Part shown: positions 45,707 through 56,185 of the stretch, one piece after another
Layout of the letters: each line of letters begins with the position of its first letter
How positions within the stretch are numbered: the first letter of the stretch is position 1
NCBI GenBank assembly: GCA_963082975.1
Contig: OY720350.1
Location: forward strand, 17,268,910 to 17,332,909
Reading direction: 5' to 3'
DNA length: 64,000 nucleotides
Origin: Labia minor
Taxonomy: Eukaryota; Arthropoda; Insecta; Dermaptera; Spongiphoridae
The notes under the pieces: generated by a model
Told to the model about the DNA's origin: nothing
Seen by the model: the letters and a program-made list of their open reading frames with translations, nothing else
Databases searched by the model: none
Position numbers and translations under genes: made by a program

Positions 45707-47798
45707 TTTTTTTTTTAAATAGTATATTATTTTTCCAAATGAGTCTCATCTTCTTTATTTCCTGATCATCGATTGATTTTTGTTTTTCAATTAAATCTTC
45801 AAGTTCAATTAGGTTTACTGTTTCAAAAATCTCATCATCTCTATCAAATTCCAAATTTGTATTTCTCGACAAACAATCTGCTTCCTTATTGTCTTTACCT
45901 TTTCTATAAGTTACAGTTATATTATATTGTGATAGTTTATTTACCAATTCGCCCAGTGGAGTATCAGGGCTTGCTTTTAATTTTAGGTTTTCAAGTGGGC
46001 GGTGGTCTGTAAACACTGTAAATTTATTATTATGTAGGTAATAGTGCCAATAAATAACTGCTTTATAAATTGCCAATAATTCTAAATATATAATTCCTCG
46101 TTTTATTTGGGCATTATTTACCTTACAGGAAAAATAACCGATAGGCATCAATTCACCATTCTTTTGTCTCTGTTTTAAAACAGCACCAAGGCCATCTTCA
46201 CTCGCGTCTGTAAATATAAAACATTCTTCATTTTCATTAAATATACATAAAATAGGTCTTTCTGTTAAATATTTTTTTATATTTTGAAAAGATGCTTCAC
46301 ATTCTGATGACCATCCAAAAGGAATATTTTTCTTCATCAACTTGTATAAAGGTGCTAATTTCTTAGTGCAATTCTTGATGTACCTATGATAATGGTTGAT
46401 TTTTCCCAAAAGTTGTCTAACATTTTTTTTCGTCCTAGGTGTAGGAAATTGATTTATAGATTCTAAGTTATCGTTTAATGGTTCACTTTGATTCTCACTG
46501 ATTTTATGACCCAAATACAAAATCTCTTTTTTGAAAAATTTACATTTAGATAATTTTAATCTTATTTTATTCTCTTTTAATGCCTGTATTACGGACTTGA
46601 CATGTTCAAAATGTTCTTTAAATGACTTAGAGTAAATTAAAATATCATCAATGTAGTTTACTGAAAAATCCTGCAATTTATGGTTTCTTAGAATTGAATT
46701 TAATGATCGTTGAAATATTGCGGGACTAGTTTTTAGACCAAATGGTAGTACCTTCCATTGAAATTTGTTTCTTTGCGTTGAAAATGCTGTGTATTTTCGG
46801 TGTTCTTTTCTAATTTTTATTGACCAGAAGGCTGAGTTCACATCTAACGCAGTAAAATATTTACAGTCTCTAAGATTATCTAGGATATCGGAACATCTTA
46901 TAAAAGGGTGACTTTCTGGTATTACATATTTATTTAGTTCTCTAAAATCTATGCATAATCTGGATCGTCCCTCACCTTTTTTATTTGCAAGTGTGATAGG
47001 TGATGAATATGGCGAATTGGTTTCCTCTATTAAGTCATTTTCTAATAGTTGATTGATTTGTTTATTTATTTCCTTATTATCTTGCAAAGAACATCGGTAT
47101 GGCCTCCTATTTATTATTCTTTCTTCGATCAATTTTATTTCTGCTTCAGTTTTCTCATTTTGTTTTACATCAAATTTATGTCTTGCAAATATAGCATTTT
47201 GACTGTGTAAGTATTCTATAATAATTTCTCTTTTATTATTGTCTATGTCCATATTTAAATTATTTAAATTTTTTATAATATTCTCGTTTCCTTCTTCCTG
47301 AATTAGATTTGTTTCAATTAAATTTTTTCTATCATGAACCTCTAAATTGTTTTTATTTTTTAATTCACTAGAATCTTTTGTATTCTCGATTGAATTTATC
47401 AGTTTCTTGCCTGCATCTTCTTGAGGATTTTGTCTTTGCTTAATTTGCAATTTTTCATTTTGGATTAATTGAAACTGTTTAATAACATCCAATCCAATTA
47501 TCAATTCATATGTGAAATTTTTACTTTTAACAACAATTAATTCTACTTCTTTTTCAATCTCACCTATTTTTAAATTTACGATTGCCCGGTTGTTGCAAGA
47601 ATTTAGACCACCTATTGATCTCAAAAAGGATTTATTATTATTTAATTTTAATTTTAGTTGTTTTGCAATATTATCGTTAATCAAGGTTCTTGTAGAACGA
47701 CTATCATAAATTGCATTGATTTTATTGTCTTTATTTAAAATAACATTTAATTTAATCAATTTAGATGATTTAAATTCTACCGGGGTATTTAGTTTTTT
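45699..47798 (-). CDS. pol: Gypsy-2 Pol, protease-RT-RNase H part (truncated by frameshift)
   Basis: Open in the -1 frame from the slip site at 47798 to a TAA at 45699-45701. Protease region IYDSRSTRTLINDN: Arg (codon at 47697-47699) replaces the Gly of the DSG active site, a single-base change relative to a Gly codon; GLDVIKQF follows. Reverse transcriptase: LCIDFRELNKYVIPESHPF, FTALDVNSAFWSI, LPFGLKTSPAIFQR and YIDD. RNase H: FTDASEDGLGAVL, LELLAI, FTDHRPLENL. It runs out of frame after NNILFKK at a run of ten A (45707-45716 as T on +) just before integrase. A one-base length change there is the simplest cause; sequencing or assembly error in a homopolymer is possible. Confidence 0.92.
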   Translation of the reverse strand, partial: KKLNTPVEFKSSKLIKLNVILNKDNKINAIYDSRSTRTLINDNIAKQLKLKLNNNKSFLRSIGGLNSCNNRAIVNLKIGEIEKEVELIVVKSKNFTYELIIGLDVIKQFQLIQNEKLQIKQRQNPQEDAGKKLINSIENTKDSSELKNKNNLEVHDRKNLIETNLIQEEGNENIIKNLNNLNMDIDNNKREIIIEYLHSQNAIFARHKFDVKQNEKTEAEIKLIEERIINRRPYRCSLQDNKEINKQINQLLENDLIEETNSPYSSPITLANKKGEGRSRLCIDFRELNKYVIPESHPFIRCSDILDNLRDCKYFTALDVNSAFWSIKIRKEHRKYTAFSTQRNKFQWKVLPFGLKTSPAIFQRSLNSILRNHKLQDFSVNYIDDILIYSKSFKEHFEHVKSVIQALKENKIRLKLSKCKFFKKEILYLGHKISENQSEPLNDNLESINQFPTPRTKKNVRQLLGKINHYHRYIKNCTKKLAPLYKLMKKNIPFGWSSECEASFQNIKKYLTERPILCIFNENEECFIFTDASEDGLGAVLKQRQKNGELMPIGYFSCKVNNAQIKRGIIYLELLAIYKAVIYWHYYLHNNKFTVFTDHRPLENLKLKASPDTPLGELVNKLSQYNITVTYRKGKDNKEADCLSRNTNLEFDRDDEIFETVNLIELEDLIEKQKSIDDQEIKKMRLIWKNNILFKKKRR

Positions 47799-48910
47799 GA
47801 TGTTGAATCGTCCTCTGAACTCGTATCTTCTGAATAAGATTTCTCTATGAGATTTGTTTTTATTACATTTCTTTTTATATGTCTATTTCTGCAAACATCT
47901 TCTGGGTGATAGCGTTCTAAGTAACCCAAACGTTCGCAGATAGAACATGGTTTTTTACGCTCAGTCTTGTTAAGATGAACTTTCATAATCATATTTTGGT
48001 TTTTTCTGTCATGATTAAAATCCTTGTATACTCTTAACTTTATTTTTGATAATTCCTCGTATAAGGTGTTTAAATTTTTAACAGTACCCGACTTTATTTG
48101 TTCTTGTACATATATCGGTGTATTAATTATTATTTGGTTGATTACAGTGATTTCGTCTATTTCTTCATTTGTGTCACGAAGCATTTTTTCTTTTGTTATT
48201 GCATATTCAATTAAACTACCTTTCATATATTTATAATTAAATGCATTTGCAATAGAGGACCAATTTTTGATACCAAAAACGGCTATAAAAGATTCTCTCC
48301 ATGTTGTCCAATCCTCATCTTGAAACTTTTTTATGCTTGAAAGGTACCATTTATGTGCCATTCCAGTTAAGTAATTTCCAAAAATATTAACTTTTTTATC
48401 ATCATTGAGTTCAAAGGTACTCAACTCCTTCTCGAATTGTATCATGAACAAGTGAGCATCTTCTTTTCCATCGAATTTTTGTAGATTCAACTTTCTTGTG
48501 TCACTATGATCTTCTTTATCTAATTTTTTTGTTAATACTTTAATTAATTCAAATAAGTCGTTCTGATGTTTCAATGAATTATTCTTTTCATCATCTTTAT
48601 CATCTTCTTCTAATATTTCTGATTTAAATTTAAAAATCCCGCTCTCTTTGTCAAAGTACATGTTTGCCAACTCATCAGTAGCTTCAATTAAAACTCTACT
48701 TTTTTGTCCCACTTTCTTAATTCCTTTAATATTACTTTTGATCGTATTTAAATTAAATAATTTTTTATGATTACATCGTGCTTGCATATCTTCATCAAAT
48801 TTAAACCAGATATCCTCTTCTTCTTTTTTAATTTTTTTAACTATTATTTCCATCGGATTATCATCTTTTCCCATTCCTTCTAGCCAAAATCTTAAATTCA
48901 TTTTTGACAT
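47789..48910 (-). CDS. gag: Gypsy-2 Gag
   Basis: 373 aa, ATG 45 nt downstream of the 5' LTR and 33 nt beyond the primer site. Capsid-like helical region (LFMIQFEKEL, YLTGMAHKWYLSS, WTTWRESFIAVFGI, AFNYKYMKGSLIEYAITKEK) parallels Gypsy-1. Zinc knuckle CSICERLGYLERYHPEDVC has the same CX2CX9HX4C spacing. The acidic tail ends TCA AAA AAC TAA, overlapping the slip site. Confidence 0.9.
   Translation of the reverse strand: MSKMNLRFWLEGMGKDDNPMEIIVKKIKKEEEDIWFKFDEDMQARCNHKKLFNLNTIKSNIKGIKKVGQKSRVLIEATDELANMYFDKESGIFKFKSEILEEDDKDDEKNNSLKHQNDLFELIKVLTKKLDKEDHSDTRKLNLQKFDGKEDAHLFMIQFEKELSTFELNDDKKVNIFGNYLTGMAHKWYLSSIKKFQDEDWTTWRESFIAVFGIKNWSSIANAFNYKYMKGSLIEYAITKEKMLRDTNEEIDEITVINQIIINTPIYVQEQIKSGTVKNLNTLYEELSKIKLRVYKDFNHDRKNQNMIMKVHLNKTERKKPCSICERLGYLERYHPEDVCRNRHIKRNVIKTNLIEKSYSEDTSSEDDSTSKN
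47792..47798 (-). promoter_or_regulatory. -1 ribosomal frameshift site AAAAAAC (Gypsy-2)
   Basis: In Gag frame A AAA AAC, then TAA. The -1 frame reads AAA AAA CTA AAT and continues into protease without a stop. The site, its position against the stop codon and the following CCCGG-N-AGAATTT block parallel Gypsy-1, although the heptamer itself differs. Confidence 0.85.
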
Positions 48911-48942
48911 ATTAAGTTCTTCTTTCTTTTAAGTGTATGTAG

Positions 48943-49122
48943 GAATTCAGATTATTTAATTCTATTATTATGGTTAGAAGAATGAAGGACAACCGTCAGT
49001 ATTACGAAGTTATAAAAACCTGTTTTATTAAACAATTAATCAATTAAACATTATATACACAAATATAAATAATAATAATACAATATTAATCTTATCATAG
49101 TAGTTACCTGTAATCTGAATTC
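48943..49122 (-). promoter_or_regulatory. Putative self-priming pair (Gypsy-2)
   Basis: The 12 bases that start at the first base after the 5' LTR (48954 down to 48943; TAATCTGAATTC on -) are perfectly complementary to GAATTCAGATTA inside the same LTR (49122 down to 49111). No tRNA-type TGG primer site is present. TTTTAA lies 34 bp upstream of the LTR segment (starting at 49156), the same spacing as TATAAA in Gypsy-1. R plus U5 would be about 168 nt. Inference: RNA self-priming as in Tf1. Confidence 0.6.
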
Positions 49123-49218
49123 AGTTAATCCTTACTCTATAATCTATGACTTAAAATGTAAAGAGCAGTCACTGGAAACAATAAGCAGTCTCTAGGTAAG
49201 GTTAGTATGGGGATTACA
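48955..49218 (-). repeat. Gypsy-2 5' LTR
   Basis: 264 bp, identical by eye to the copy at 44309-44572. Confidence 0.9.
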
Positions 49219-49222
49219 TATA

Positions 49223-49648
49223 TACAATAATTCATTATAAAATAACTACATAATTACTTATAAATTATATTCTATATATTACCAAATAATTTTTAGATGA
49301 TTCATTAATTTTTAAAAAATTGTCATACTCTTGAAAATATTGATTTGAAATAATAGAATTTTTTAAAACAATCTAATGGGAATATCTAATTAATAGTAAT
49401 TGAAAATTTATTAGTCGAACATATTTAACAAAATTACTTTTTCTTTTAAAATGCCTCAATTGAAGTCATCTTTTTATGGGATTTAAATTTCATAAAAATA
49501 CAAAATTTAATTTAATTTAAAAAAAAAATTGTTTACTAAAATGACAAATAGTATCTCCTAAATAAGAAGTAATGAATTTATGTCTTATATTTTCTATATA
49601 AAAATATATTTGATAAGGAAATAGTTCATAAGTTAAAACAATTATATA
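49223..49648. other. AT-rich interval, nothing recognised
   Basis: No coding frame or element ends. Confidence 0.5.
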
Positions 49649-51392
49649 AATAAGTTGACCTGTGGCCAGGTCCGAACCGACCGACGCACAGTGGTATGAA
49701 ACGCCAAAAAAGCTGGCCAAAAATCGAAAAAATTTTTTTTTGCATGTCGTTTATGGTATTTTGTTGAAGACATATTTATGTAAGAAAAGCTGAAAATGTA
49801 GAGCACTACCATGACTCTACGAGTTTTCCGAACATCTCAAAGTCAGCTGTTTTTACTTTCTCCCGAGATTTCCCAAAACGTCTGAAATTCGAGCTCAGTC
49901 AAAATTGGTGTTTCGTTTCATAGAAAAGTTTCATTTGCAACTTGCGACATGGAAACTGTTGCTGGAGGTACGTACATGGACTTTTTTATTTTGTTTGCTA
50001 GAAATGCATGTATTATATTGATATTGGCTGATTTAAACCGCTTGTGTCAGAAAATGTAACCTGACGAAAAACTTTTCAAAAAACATTCCGCATTTTTTAC
50101 ATTGGTGACCATTGGTGACAACCTCATTTGAATCATAAAGATAAAGGTCTATAGATAAAGAATCATGAAGAAAAAATTGCTCCTTTTTGCCCCATTTGTT
50201 CCTATGAATTTTTTTCCGAGCGCGCGAACGTCAACAGACTAGGGCCTATGGGACCCACAGGTACCTGCAGGTTAGCGCGATTAATATCTCGTTAAGGTGC
50301 ACCTGTCACTTTTCAAAAGAAGGAAAGATATTTGAAGTAAAATCAATGTAACAGCTCACCTTTTCTCGAATTCCGTCGCCTATTTTAGATGCATAATATA
50401 GTTGTTCTCCTTTTTCTCTGCATGACGTCATTTTTTGAAAAATCAACACATCATTTGAAATTTATCATTTTTTTTCGTACAATCTAACTTCAATTTCGAA
50501 ATTTTCGGCTCAAAAAATCCCAGAGAACATATAATTGCGAATCTGACGTCACTTTTCTAAAAATCTGTCCGCCATTTTGAATTCGCCATTTTTTTTTTTG
50601 TCAAATTTAAATTTCCTGACTCTCAAAACTATTGCCTACAAAATTTCAAGCTGTTTCACCAACATCTTCATTTTTGGCCAGCTATTTGGGCGTTTCAGAC
50701 CACTGTGCGACGGTTTGAAATAAATTAATTTCCATCTACAGAAACAATTTCAAATAATTTTAATATATCTATTAATGTAATAAAAAACAGATAAGGATAT
50801 AACATAAATATTTTTAATTTTATTTTATTTATAATATATAGCTGAAGTAGCCGGCGTTACCCGAGGCTGTGACGTCATGAAGGGCTGGGTGACGTCATAT
50901 AATTCTAAATTAAGAAAAAAACTAATAAAAATGATTTTTCCCGAGGATAAAACCAATACATTCGTGGTGATATGTAAAAAAATCTCCTTATGTGAAATTT
51001 GGTGCGAAAATAACCCTTCCCTTCTTATCGTAGATCGCTAATACTACCACTTCCGGTTTCCGGATTTGCACCAAAAGTTGATCAATTCATCCCACTGATG
51101 CATTAAGTAAATATACCAAATTTCATCAAAATCCGTTAAGCCGTTCAGGCTGTACACATCTATACGGACGGACGGACAGACAGACGGACGGACGGACAGA
51201 CATCATGCTAAAAATACTTTTTTCTGTTAAGAAAATGCATGATTCGTGGAGATATGTAAAAATCTCCACATGTGAAATTTGGTGTGAAAACAATACCTCC
51301 CTTACTATCGTCGGTCGGTAAAAAGTAAACAAATAACATGTGAAATCTGGTGTGAAAACAATACCTCCCTTACTATCGTCGGTCGGTAAAAA
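49649..51392 (-). mobile_element. HINE-A copy 7, interrupted by Transib element
   Basis: Begins AATAAGTTGACCTGTGGCCA with the intact hairpin GACCTGTGGCCAGGTC. The box ACCGACCGACG is split at 49687 by a Transib insertion and resumes at 50708. TGACGTCA at 50870-50877 and 50890-50897. GGAC microsatellite about 51164-51200. Ends at 51325, with an extra partial module to 51392. An unusual GCTGAAGTAGCCGGCGTTAC insert lies at about 50841-50860. Confidence 0.85.
49687..50707. mobile_element. Non-autonomous Transib element with RSS-like ends
   Basis: 1,021 bp flanked by the 5-bp GC-rich duplication CGACG (49682-49686 and 50708-50712). Both termini read inward CACAGTGG. Inverted repeats are about 38 bp: heptamer CACAGTG, 23-bp spacer, then CCAAAAATC (left) or CCAAAAATG (right). 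CACAGTG equals the V(D)J recombination signal heptamer, and GC-rich 5-bp duplications are characteristic of Transib, the transposon superfamily related to RAG1. No transposase frame remains. Confidence 0.8.
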
Positions 51393-52735
51393 ATCAAAAT
51401 GATTGATTAGAATCCTACCTTTCGACAAATTTTGACAAATGTTCTATTCATTCAAATTATACTAGTCAAATTCGTATATTTTGGAATATAATCTAAAACT
51501 AGAAAAAAAAAATAAAAATATTGTAATAGAAATATATGTATATATTTATTGCTTTTCTTTTATATTCTCGTTAGTTCTGGTCATATATCCATTTAAAATA
51601 TAAAACTCATTTTATTCTAGACATCTAGATAATAATTCATAACATGTGGATTGTTGTTAATGTCTGCAATATACATATATATATATATTACAAATAAAAA
51701 TAAAGGGCAGATTTAGTAATGTGGAAAATGGCCAATGATAATGATGATGATGATAATGATAAACGGTAAGATCGTGACTATGTCGAAAATAAGAATCCTA
51801 ACAAGAAATAATGAGATCGGGTTGGGTGTAAAAGTTTTAAAGCTCTCATTCCTTAAGGGCCCCATAAACTAACCAAGTCTGTTTTGTAGTAGATTTTGAA
51901 CCTATTAAATTTCATCACTTTTTATATTCGAAACTGAGCGGATGAAGAAGTGAAAAAAAAATCAAACCTGCCTCAATGAATGTCTAATCAAGAAAAAAAA
52001 CCACTATTCATCTCATATTAATTGTATACTCGAAAATCAAGGTTAGATTATCATTTTGATGTACAATTAAAGGTGGAAGACTTTTTTAACAGTCCTAGTC
52101 AGAACTAGTATTCTAAAGTGAAACAGCTTTAAAAAAAAATATACATATTTAAATATGTATAATCAATCATTGTTCATACTTTTATAATTTTAAATTTATT
52201 TTTACTACCATCTTTTTTCAAATCATAATCATCATATATATATATATATATCCTATCCTGATTATAATGCAGACATATAATCCATCCATTATTAAGACAT
52301 TACGAGGAAATTTTATTTTTAAATTTTTATTATACTAGCTTTATGTTTTAAATTTACTCCATTTCATTTAATAATAAATTTAATCGTAAAAGAACTTTAT
52401 AATCAAAATATGTTTCATATTATCTATTATACAAGTAAGTAATATCTAACATTTTAGTTTTAATATAATATATAATAAAGTATATAAAGGGAACATTTGA
52501 ATGTAATAAAAATATTTATTATTATTTATGATTTAAGTAAGTATACTTTTCTATTGGTTGTTTTAAACTTTCTACTTTACATGCATTATTTGAATATAGA
52601 ATATAAAATTGAAACAATAAATGTAATGTAATTATTAAGAAAAAGAAATAACAATTAAATTTGTAATGATAATGTTTTTATTAATTATTAATTTTCACCA
52701 ACAACCATACACAAATCTTTAGATGAATTTCTTGT
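51393..52735. other. AT-rich interval, no gene seen
   Basis: GAT repeats at about 51735-51765 and (TA)n at about 52235-52250. No coding frame recognised. Confidence 0.5.
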
Positions 52736-53052
52736 TATTACTATCTCGCCAGATCATGAAAATTTTCGATGTCGAGATTTTGATGTTTTTATACTTTTTG
52801 AAGGTTCCTGAATCATTTTCACTAAGGTTGAGAAAAATATCTGTGTGTGTGAGACAAGATTACGCAAAAACGGTTTGAGATAGAATAATGAAATTTGGTA
52901 TAAGGGCATTATTCAAAATTTGTAGTTTTTTATCAACTTTTGAGAAATGTAGCTCAAATGTTGAGAGGCTCATTACCTACCACGGTTTGATTTTTTTCCT
53001 CTAAAGTGACCGTTAAAATAAAGATATATGTTTGATAGTTTTTCACATGATT

Positions 53053-53930
53053 AATAAGTTTTATCATTTGAAATTTATCATTTTTTTTCGTACAATCTAA
53101 CTTCAATTTCGAAATTTTCGGCTCAAAAAATCCCAGAGAACATATAATTGCGAATCTGACGTCACTTTTCTAAAAATCTGTCCGCCATTTTGAATTCGCC
53201 ATTTTTTTTTTTGTCAAATTTAAATTTCCTGACTCTCAAAACTATTGCCTACAAAATTTCAAGCTGTTTCACCAACATCTTCATTTTTGGCCAGCTATTT
53301 GGGCGTTTCAGACCACTGTGCGACGGTTTGAAGTAAATTAATTTCCAGCTACAGAAACAATTTCAAATAATTTTAATATATCTATTAATGTAATAAAAAA
53401 CAGATATGAATATAACATAAATATTTTTAATTTTATTTTATTTATAATATATATGTAAGACCAGGCTGTGACGTCATTAATGGCTGGATGACGTCATATA
53501 ATTTTAAATCAAGAAAAAACTAATAAATATAATTTTCCCGAGGATAAAACCAATACAGAGTGCATGATTCGTGGTGATATATAAAAAATCTCCTCATGTG
53601 AAATTTGGTGTGAAAATAACCCTTCCCTTCCTATCGTCGATCGCTAATACTACCACTTCTGGTTTCCGGATTTGCACCAAAAGTTGATCAATACATCCCA
53701 CTGATGCATTAAGTAAATATACCAAATTTCATCAAAATCCGTTCACCCGTTCAGGCTGTACACATCTATACGGACGGACGGACGGACAGACGGACGGACG
53801 GACAGACATCATGCTAAAAATACTTTTTTCTGTTAAGAAAATGCATGATTCGTGGAGATATGTAAAAATCTCCACATGTGAAATTTGGTGTGAAAACAAT
53901 ACCTCCCTTACTATCGTCGGTCGGTAAAAA
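53053..53930 (-). mobile_element. HINE-A copy 8, nested, containing a Transib end
   Basis: Begins AATAAGTT, then a deletion removes the hairpin and most of a Transib element, resuming at about 53064 in the Transib right part. CGACGGTTTGAA marks return to HINE-A at 53321. TGACGTCA at 53469-53476 and 53489-53496. GGAC microsatellite about 53774-53808. Ends TCGTCGGTCGGTAAAAA. Confidence 0.85.
53064..53320. mobile_element. Transib right-end fragment
   Basis: About 257 bp that I find identical to 50451-50707, ending CCACTGTG and followed by CGACG. The left part of the element is deleted. Confidence 0.85.
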
Positions 53931-54165
53931 TTGTATAAAACTGCTATATATAGAATTTCAGCTTGATTGAATCGCTGAAAGTAACGGAATTAATGTTTTA
54001 ACACTGCAAATCACGCGCCAGCATGTGACATGGTCCCATCAACAAAGAGCCAAACATGCGCTGGTTTAATAAATATTATTTATTAAATTTAGTTTAAATA
54101 TAATATATGTTATTTAACCCAATTCAAATTGCGAGATAGTCGAGTGGAGACACTTCAGCTTATTT

Positions 54166-55283
54166 TACCACGTTTTTCTTAGCTTGCTTTCTTGTTTAAT
54201 ATTGTAGTTATAAATTGAAGTTGAAATTATGTACGTACGTATAATATTGTATAATATATACAATATATAATATAGTCATTCTGTAAATATTAATTTTTTT
54301 CAATATTGAAAACATGCAGCTTCAACATAATACAAAATAGGTCATGTTTTTGGTAGTATCATCATAAGAGTTTAACAAGCTTGTTATAGTATATTATTGT
54401 TTTGTTTGTTTTTTTTTTTTGTTTCCAATCTTTGAATTGAGTTAATTTTTAACAAATTCTAGGTTGATAGTAGTTGATTGTTTCTCTATTGTGACCTTAA
54501 AGTAAATACAAAAAAAAACCAATGCAAACATAGAAGAACAGAAACAAGAGAAGAAGAAGGAAAAAGGAAGATGAAGGGGGAAGTGGAAGGGAGGTTGTTG
54601 TTGTTTTACCATAACGGTTCAAGACCAGAGGTCATGCAAGTGAGTGTGCAATAAGCCTAACCAAACTCAGACAGCATCGGGAAATAAAAACATTGCAAAA
54701 TATATGCAAAATTCAAACAATTTTAAATGAGAATAATTGCCAGTTGTAGGCAGAAATAAAATATGAGAAATGGAGCAGTTTTTTTTTTTTTTTAATAAAC
54801 AAAGTTGGTGAGATTTACACAAGACATATTAAATAAATCTTCATTTTTGATGTGATAAAGTGTCTAGTGAATTTAGTTTAAACTATTATTCATTGTGCAA
54901 TTTTATAAAATGATTTCAAAAATATATAAAAACCGTTTTAATATTATGTAATGAGGGTCGAAAAGACAGTCCCACACTTTTTTTAAAGATTTTTATTCTA
55001 TTGCTCACGAATATTTAACACATTATGATTTTATTTTTAAAATGTCATTAGAGAATATTAACCTTAAATATAAGACAAGTATTTATTAAATAAATATTAT
55101 TTAGTATCTTTTACTGGGAATAAGGAATGATTAAACCCCAAAGTCTATCGTTATCCATATTTATTGTTAATATAAAGGGAATTCCCCATACATATAAATT
55201 TTGTATGTCTTTTATAATATTATGTTAAGGAGCCTAGCAATTCATAATAAATTTGATGGCTCATAACACCTTTAAATGGAATA
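54166..55283. other. AT-rich interval, no gene seen
   Basis: Contains a purine-rich stretch (about 54538-54590) and poly-T tracts. GAGGGTCGAAAAGACAG near 54952 resembles a mariner end but no partner was found. Confidence 0.45.
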
Positions 55284-55782
55284 CAGTAGAACCTCGATAA
55301 GTTAAAATCCAAGGGAAACACAAAATATTTTAAGTAAGAGGTTTTGAGTTGTCAAGGGTCGATGTTAGGGATAAGCGGATAACATTTTTTTAAAGGCTAA
55401 ATCATGTGTCGTTTCTTAAAAATCTCTAACCAGCCATTGCTGGCTTTAAAATTTTTGATTTTCAGCGAATTAGAGAACACTGTTTGAACCACGTAAACAA
55501 ACATTGTTCTAAATTAGGGAATTCGGCAATTTTTCGTCTTTTACATTGAAGAATTTCTCCTGATTCTTGTTTCTTCAAGATTTCAGCTTCTGAGGACCTC
55601 TTTTACATTGAAGAATTTCTCCTGATTCTTGTTTCTTCAAGATTTCAGCTTCTGAGGACCAATACAGTGATTACTTATTTAAGTTATTGATGTTTTGGGT
55701 TCTGATGGGAAGGGAACATATTATTTTTTGAAATTATAGAGGTTTTTAAGTTACCGAGGTTTGAGTTATCGAGGTTCTACTG
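55284..55782. mobile_element. Tigger/pogo-like MITE
   Basis: 499 bp between TA dinucleotides. Ends CAGTAGAACCTCGATAAGTT and its inverted counterpart before 55782 fit the CAGTAGAACCTCG ends of Tigger-type elements. A 61-bp unit (CTTTTACATTGAAG to CTGAGGACC) is tandemly doubled at about 55540-55661. No transposase. Confidence 0.8.
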
Positions 55783-55784
55783 TA

Positions 55785-56185
55785 TGTATTATTAATTTTT
55801 AAAAATTAAAATTATTATTATTGAGAAAAATACTTGCTTTCCTATTATATATAGATATAAGTTTTCAATTCGTTTATGTGGCTAGAATGTATTCAGAGTA
55901 TTTGAAAATCAGTTGAAAAAAGATTACTGGTAAAAGGCAGAAATTGTATAAGCATGATAGCAACATCAAACATAGTCAAATATTCGAAAATTTAGTGATC
56001 GGCTGAACATGTGAAAAGGAAGAGATATAAATTAGGATACGACCAATGAATAGCATAAACATTAAAAAGAAGAGATGTGAGGTATTTGATCAAGTTAAAG
56101 GGATAGTTTGAGGAAATCGGTTGTTGAGCCCAAGCGTCTGATTTCAGTTGCGTTTTAATAAGATAAGGCCCTTTCTCCTTATCGG
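55785..56185. other. AT-rich interval, nothing recognised
   Basis: No coding frame or element ends. Confidence 0.5.

Larger units (their letters stand above)
44309..49218 (-). mobile_element. Gypsy-2: Ty3/Gypsy LTR retrotransposon with damaged pol
   Basis: 4,910 bp with 264-bp LTRs (44309-44572 and 48955-49218) that I find identical, and a TATA target duplication (44305-44308 and 49219-49222). Same order and layout as Gypsy-1: gag, -1 shift, PR-RT-RH-IN, no env. The purine tract is the complement of 44573-44584 (AAAGGGGGAAGG on -). Pol is split by a frameshift in an A10 run, and the protease active site is DSR. Clearly related to Gypsy-1 in protein but not in LTR sequence. Confidence 0.93.
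52736..54165 (+). mobile_element. HINE-B copy 6, split by a HINE-A/Transib composite
   Basis: Left part 52736-53052 starts TTACTATCTCGCCAGATC; right part resumes at about 53926 (AAAAATTGTATAAAACTGC) and ends GCGAGATAGTCGAGTGGAGA then AGCTTATT. The reading continues across the insert without clear duplication, as expected for Helentron-type insertion. Confidence 0.85.

Noticed and set aside
55540-55661. 61-bp tandem doubling as a satellite array
   Set aside because: Only two units and wholly inside the Tigger-like MITE; a local duplication.
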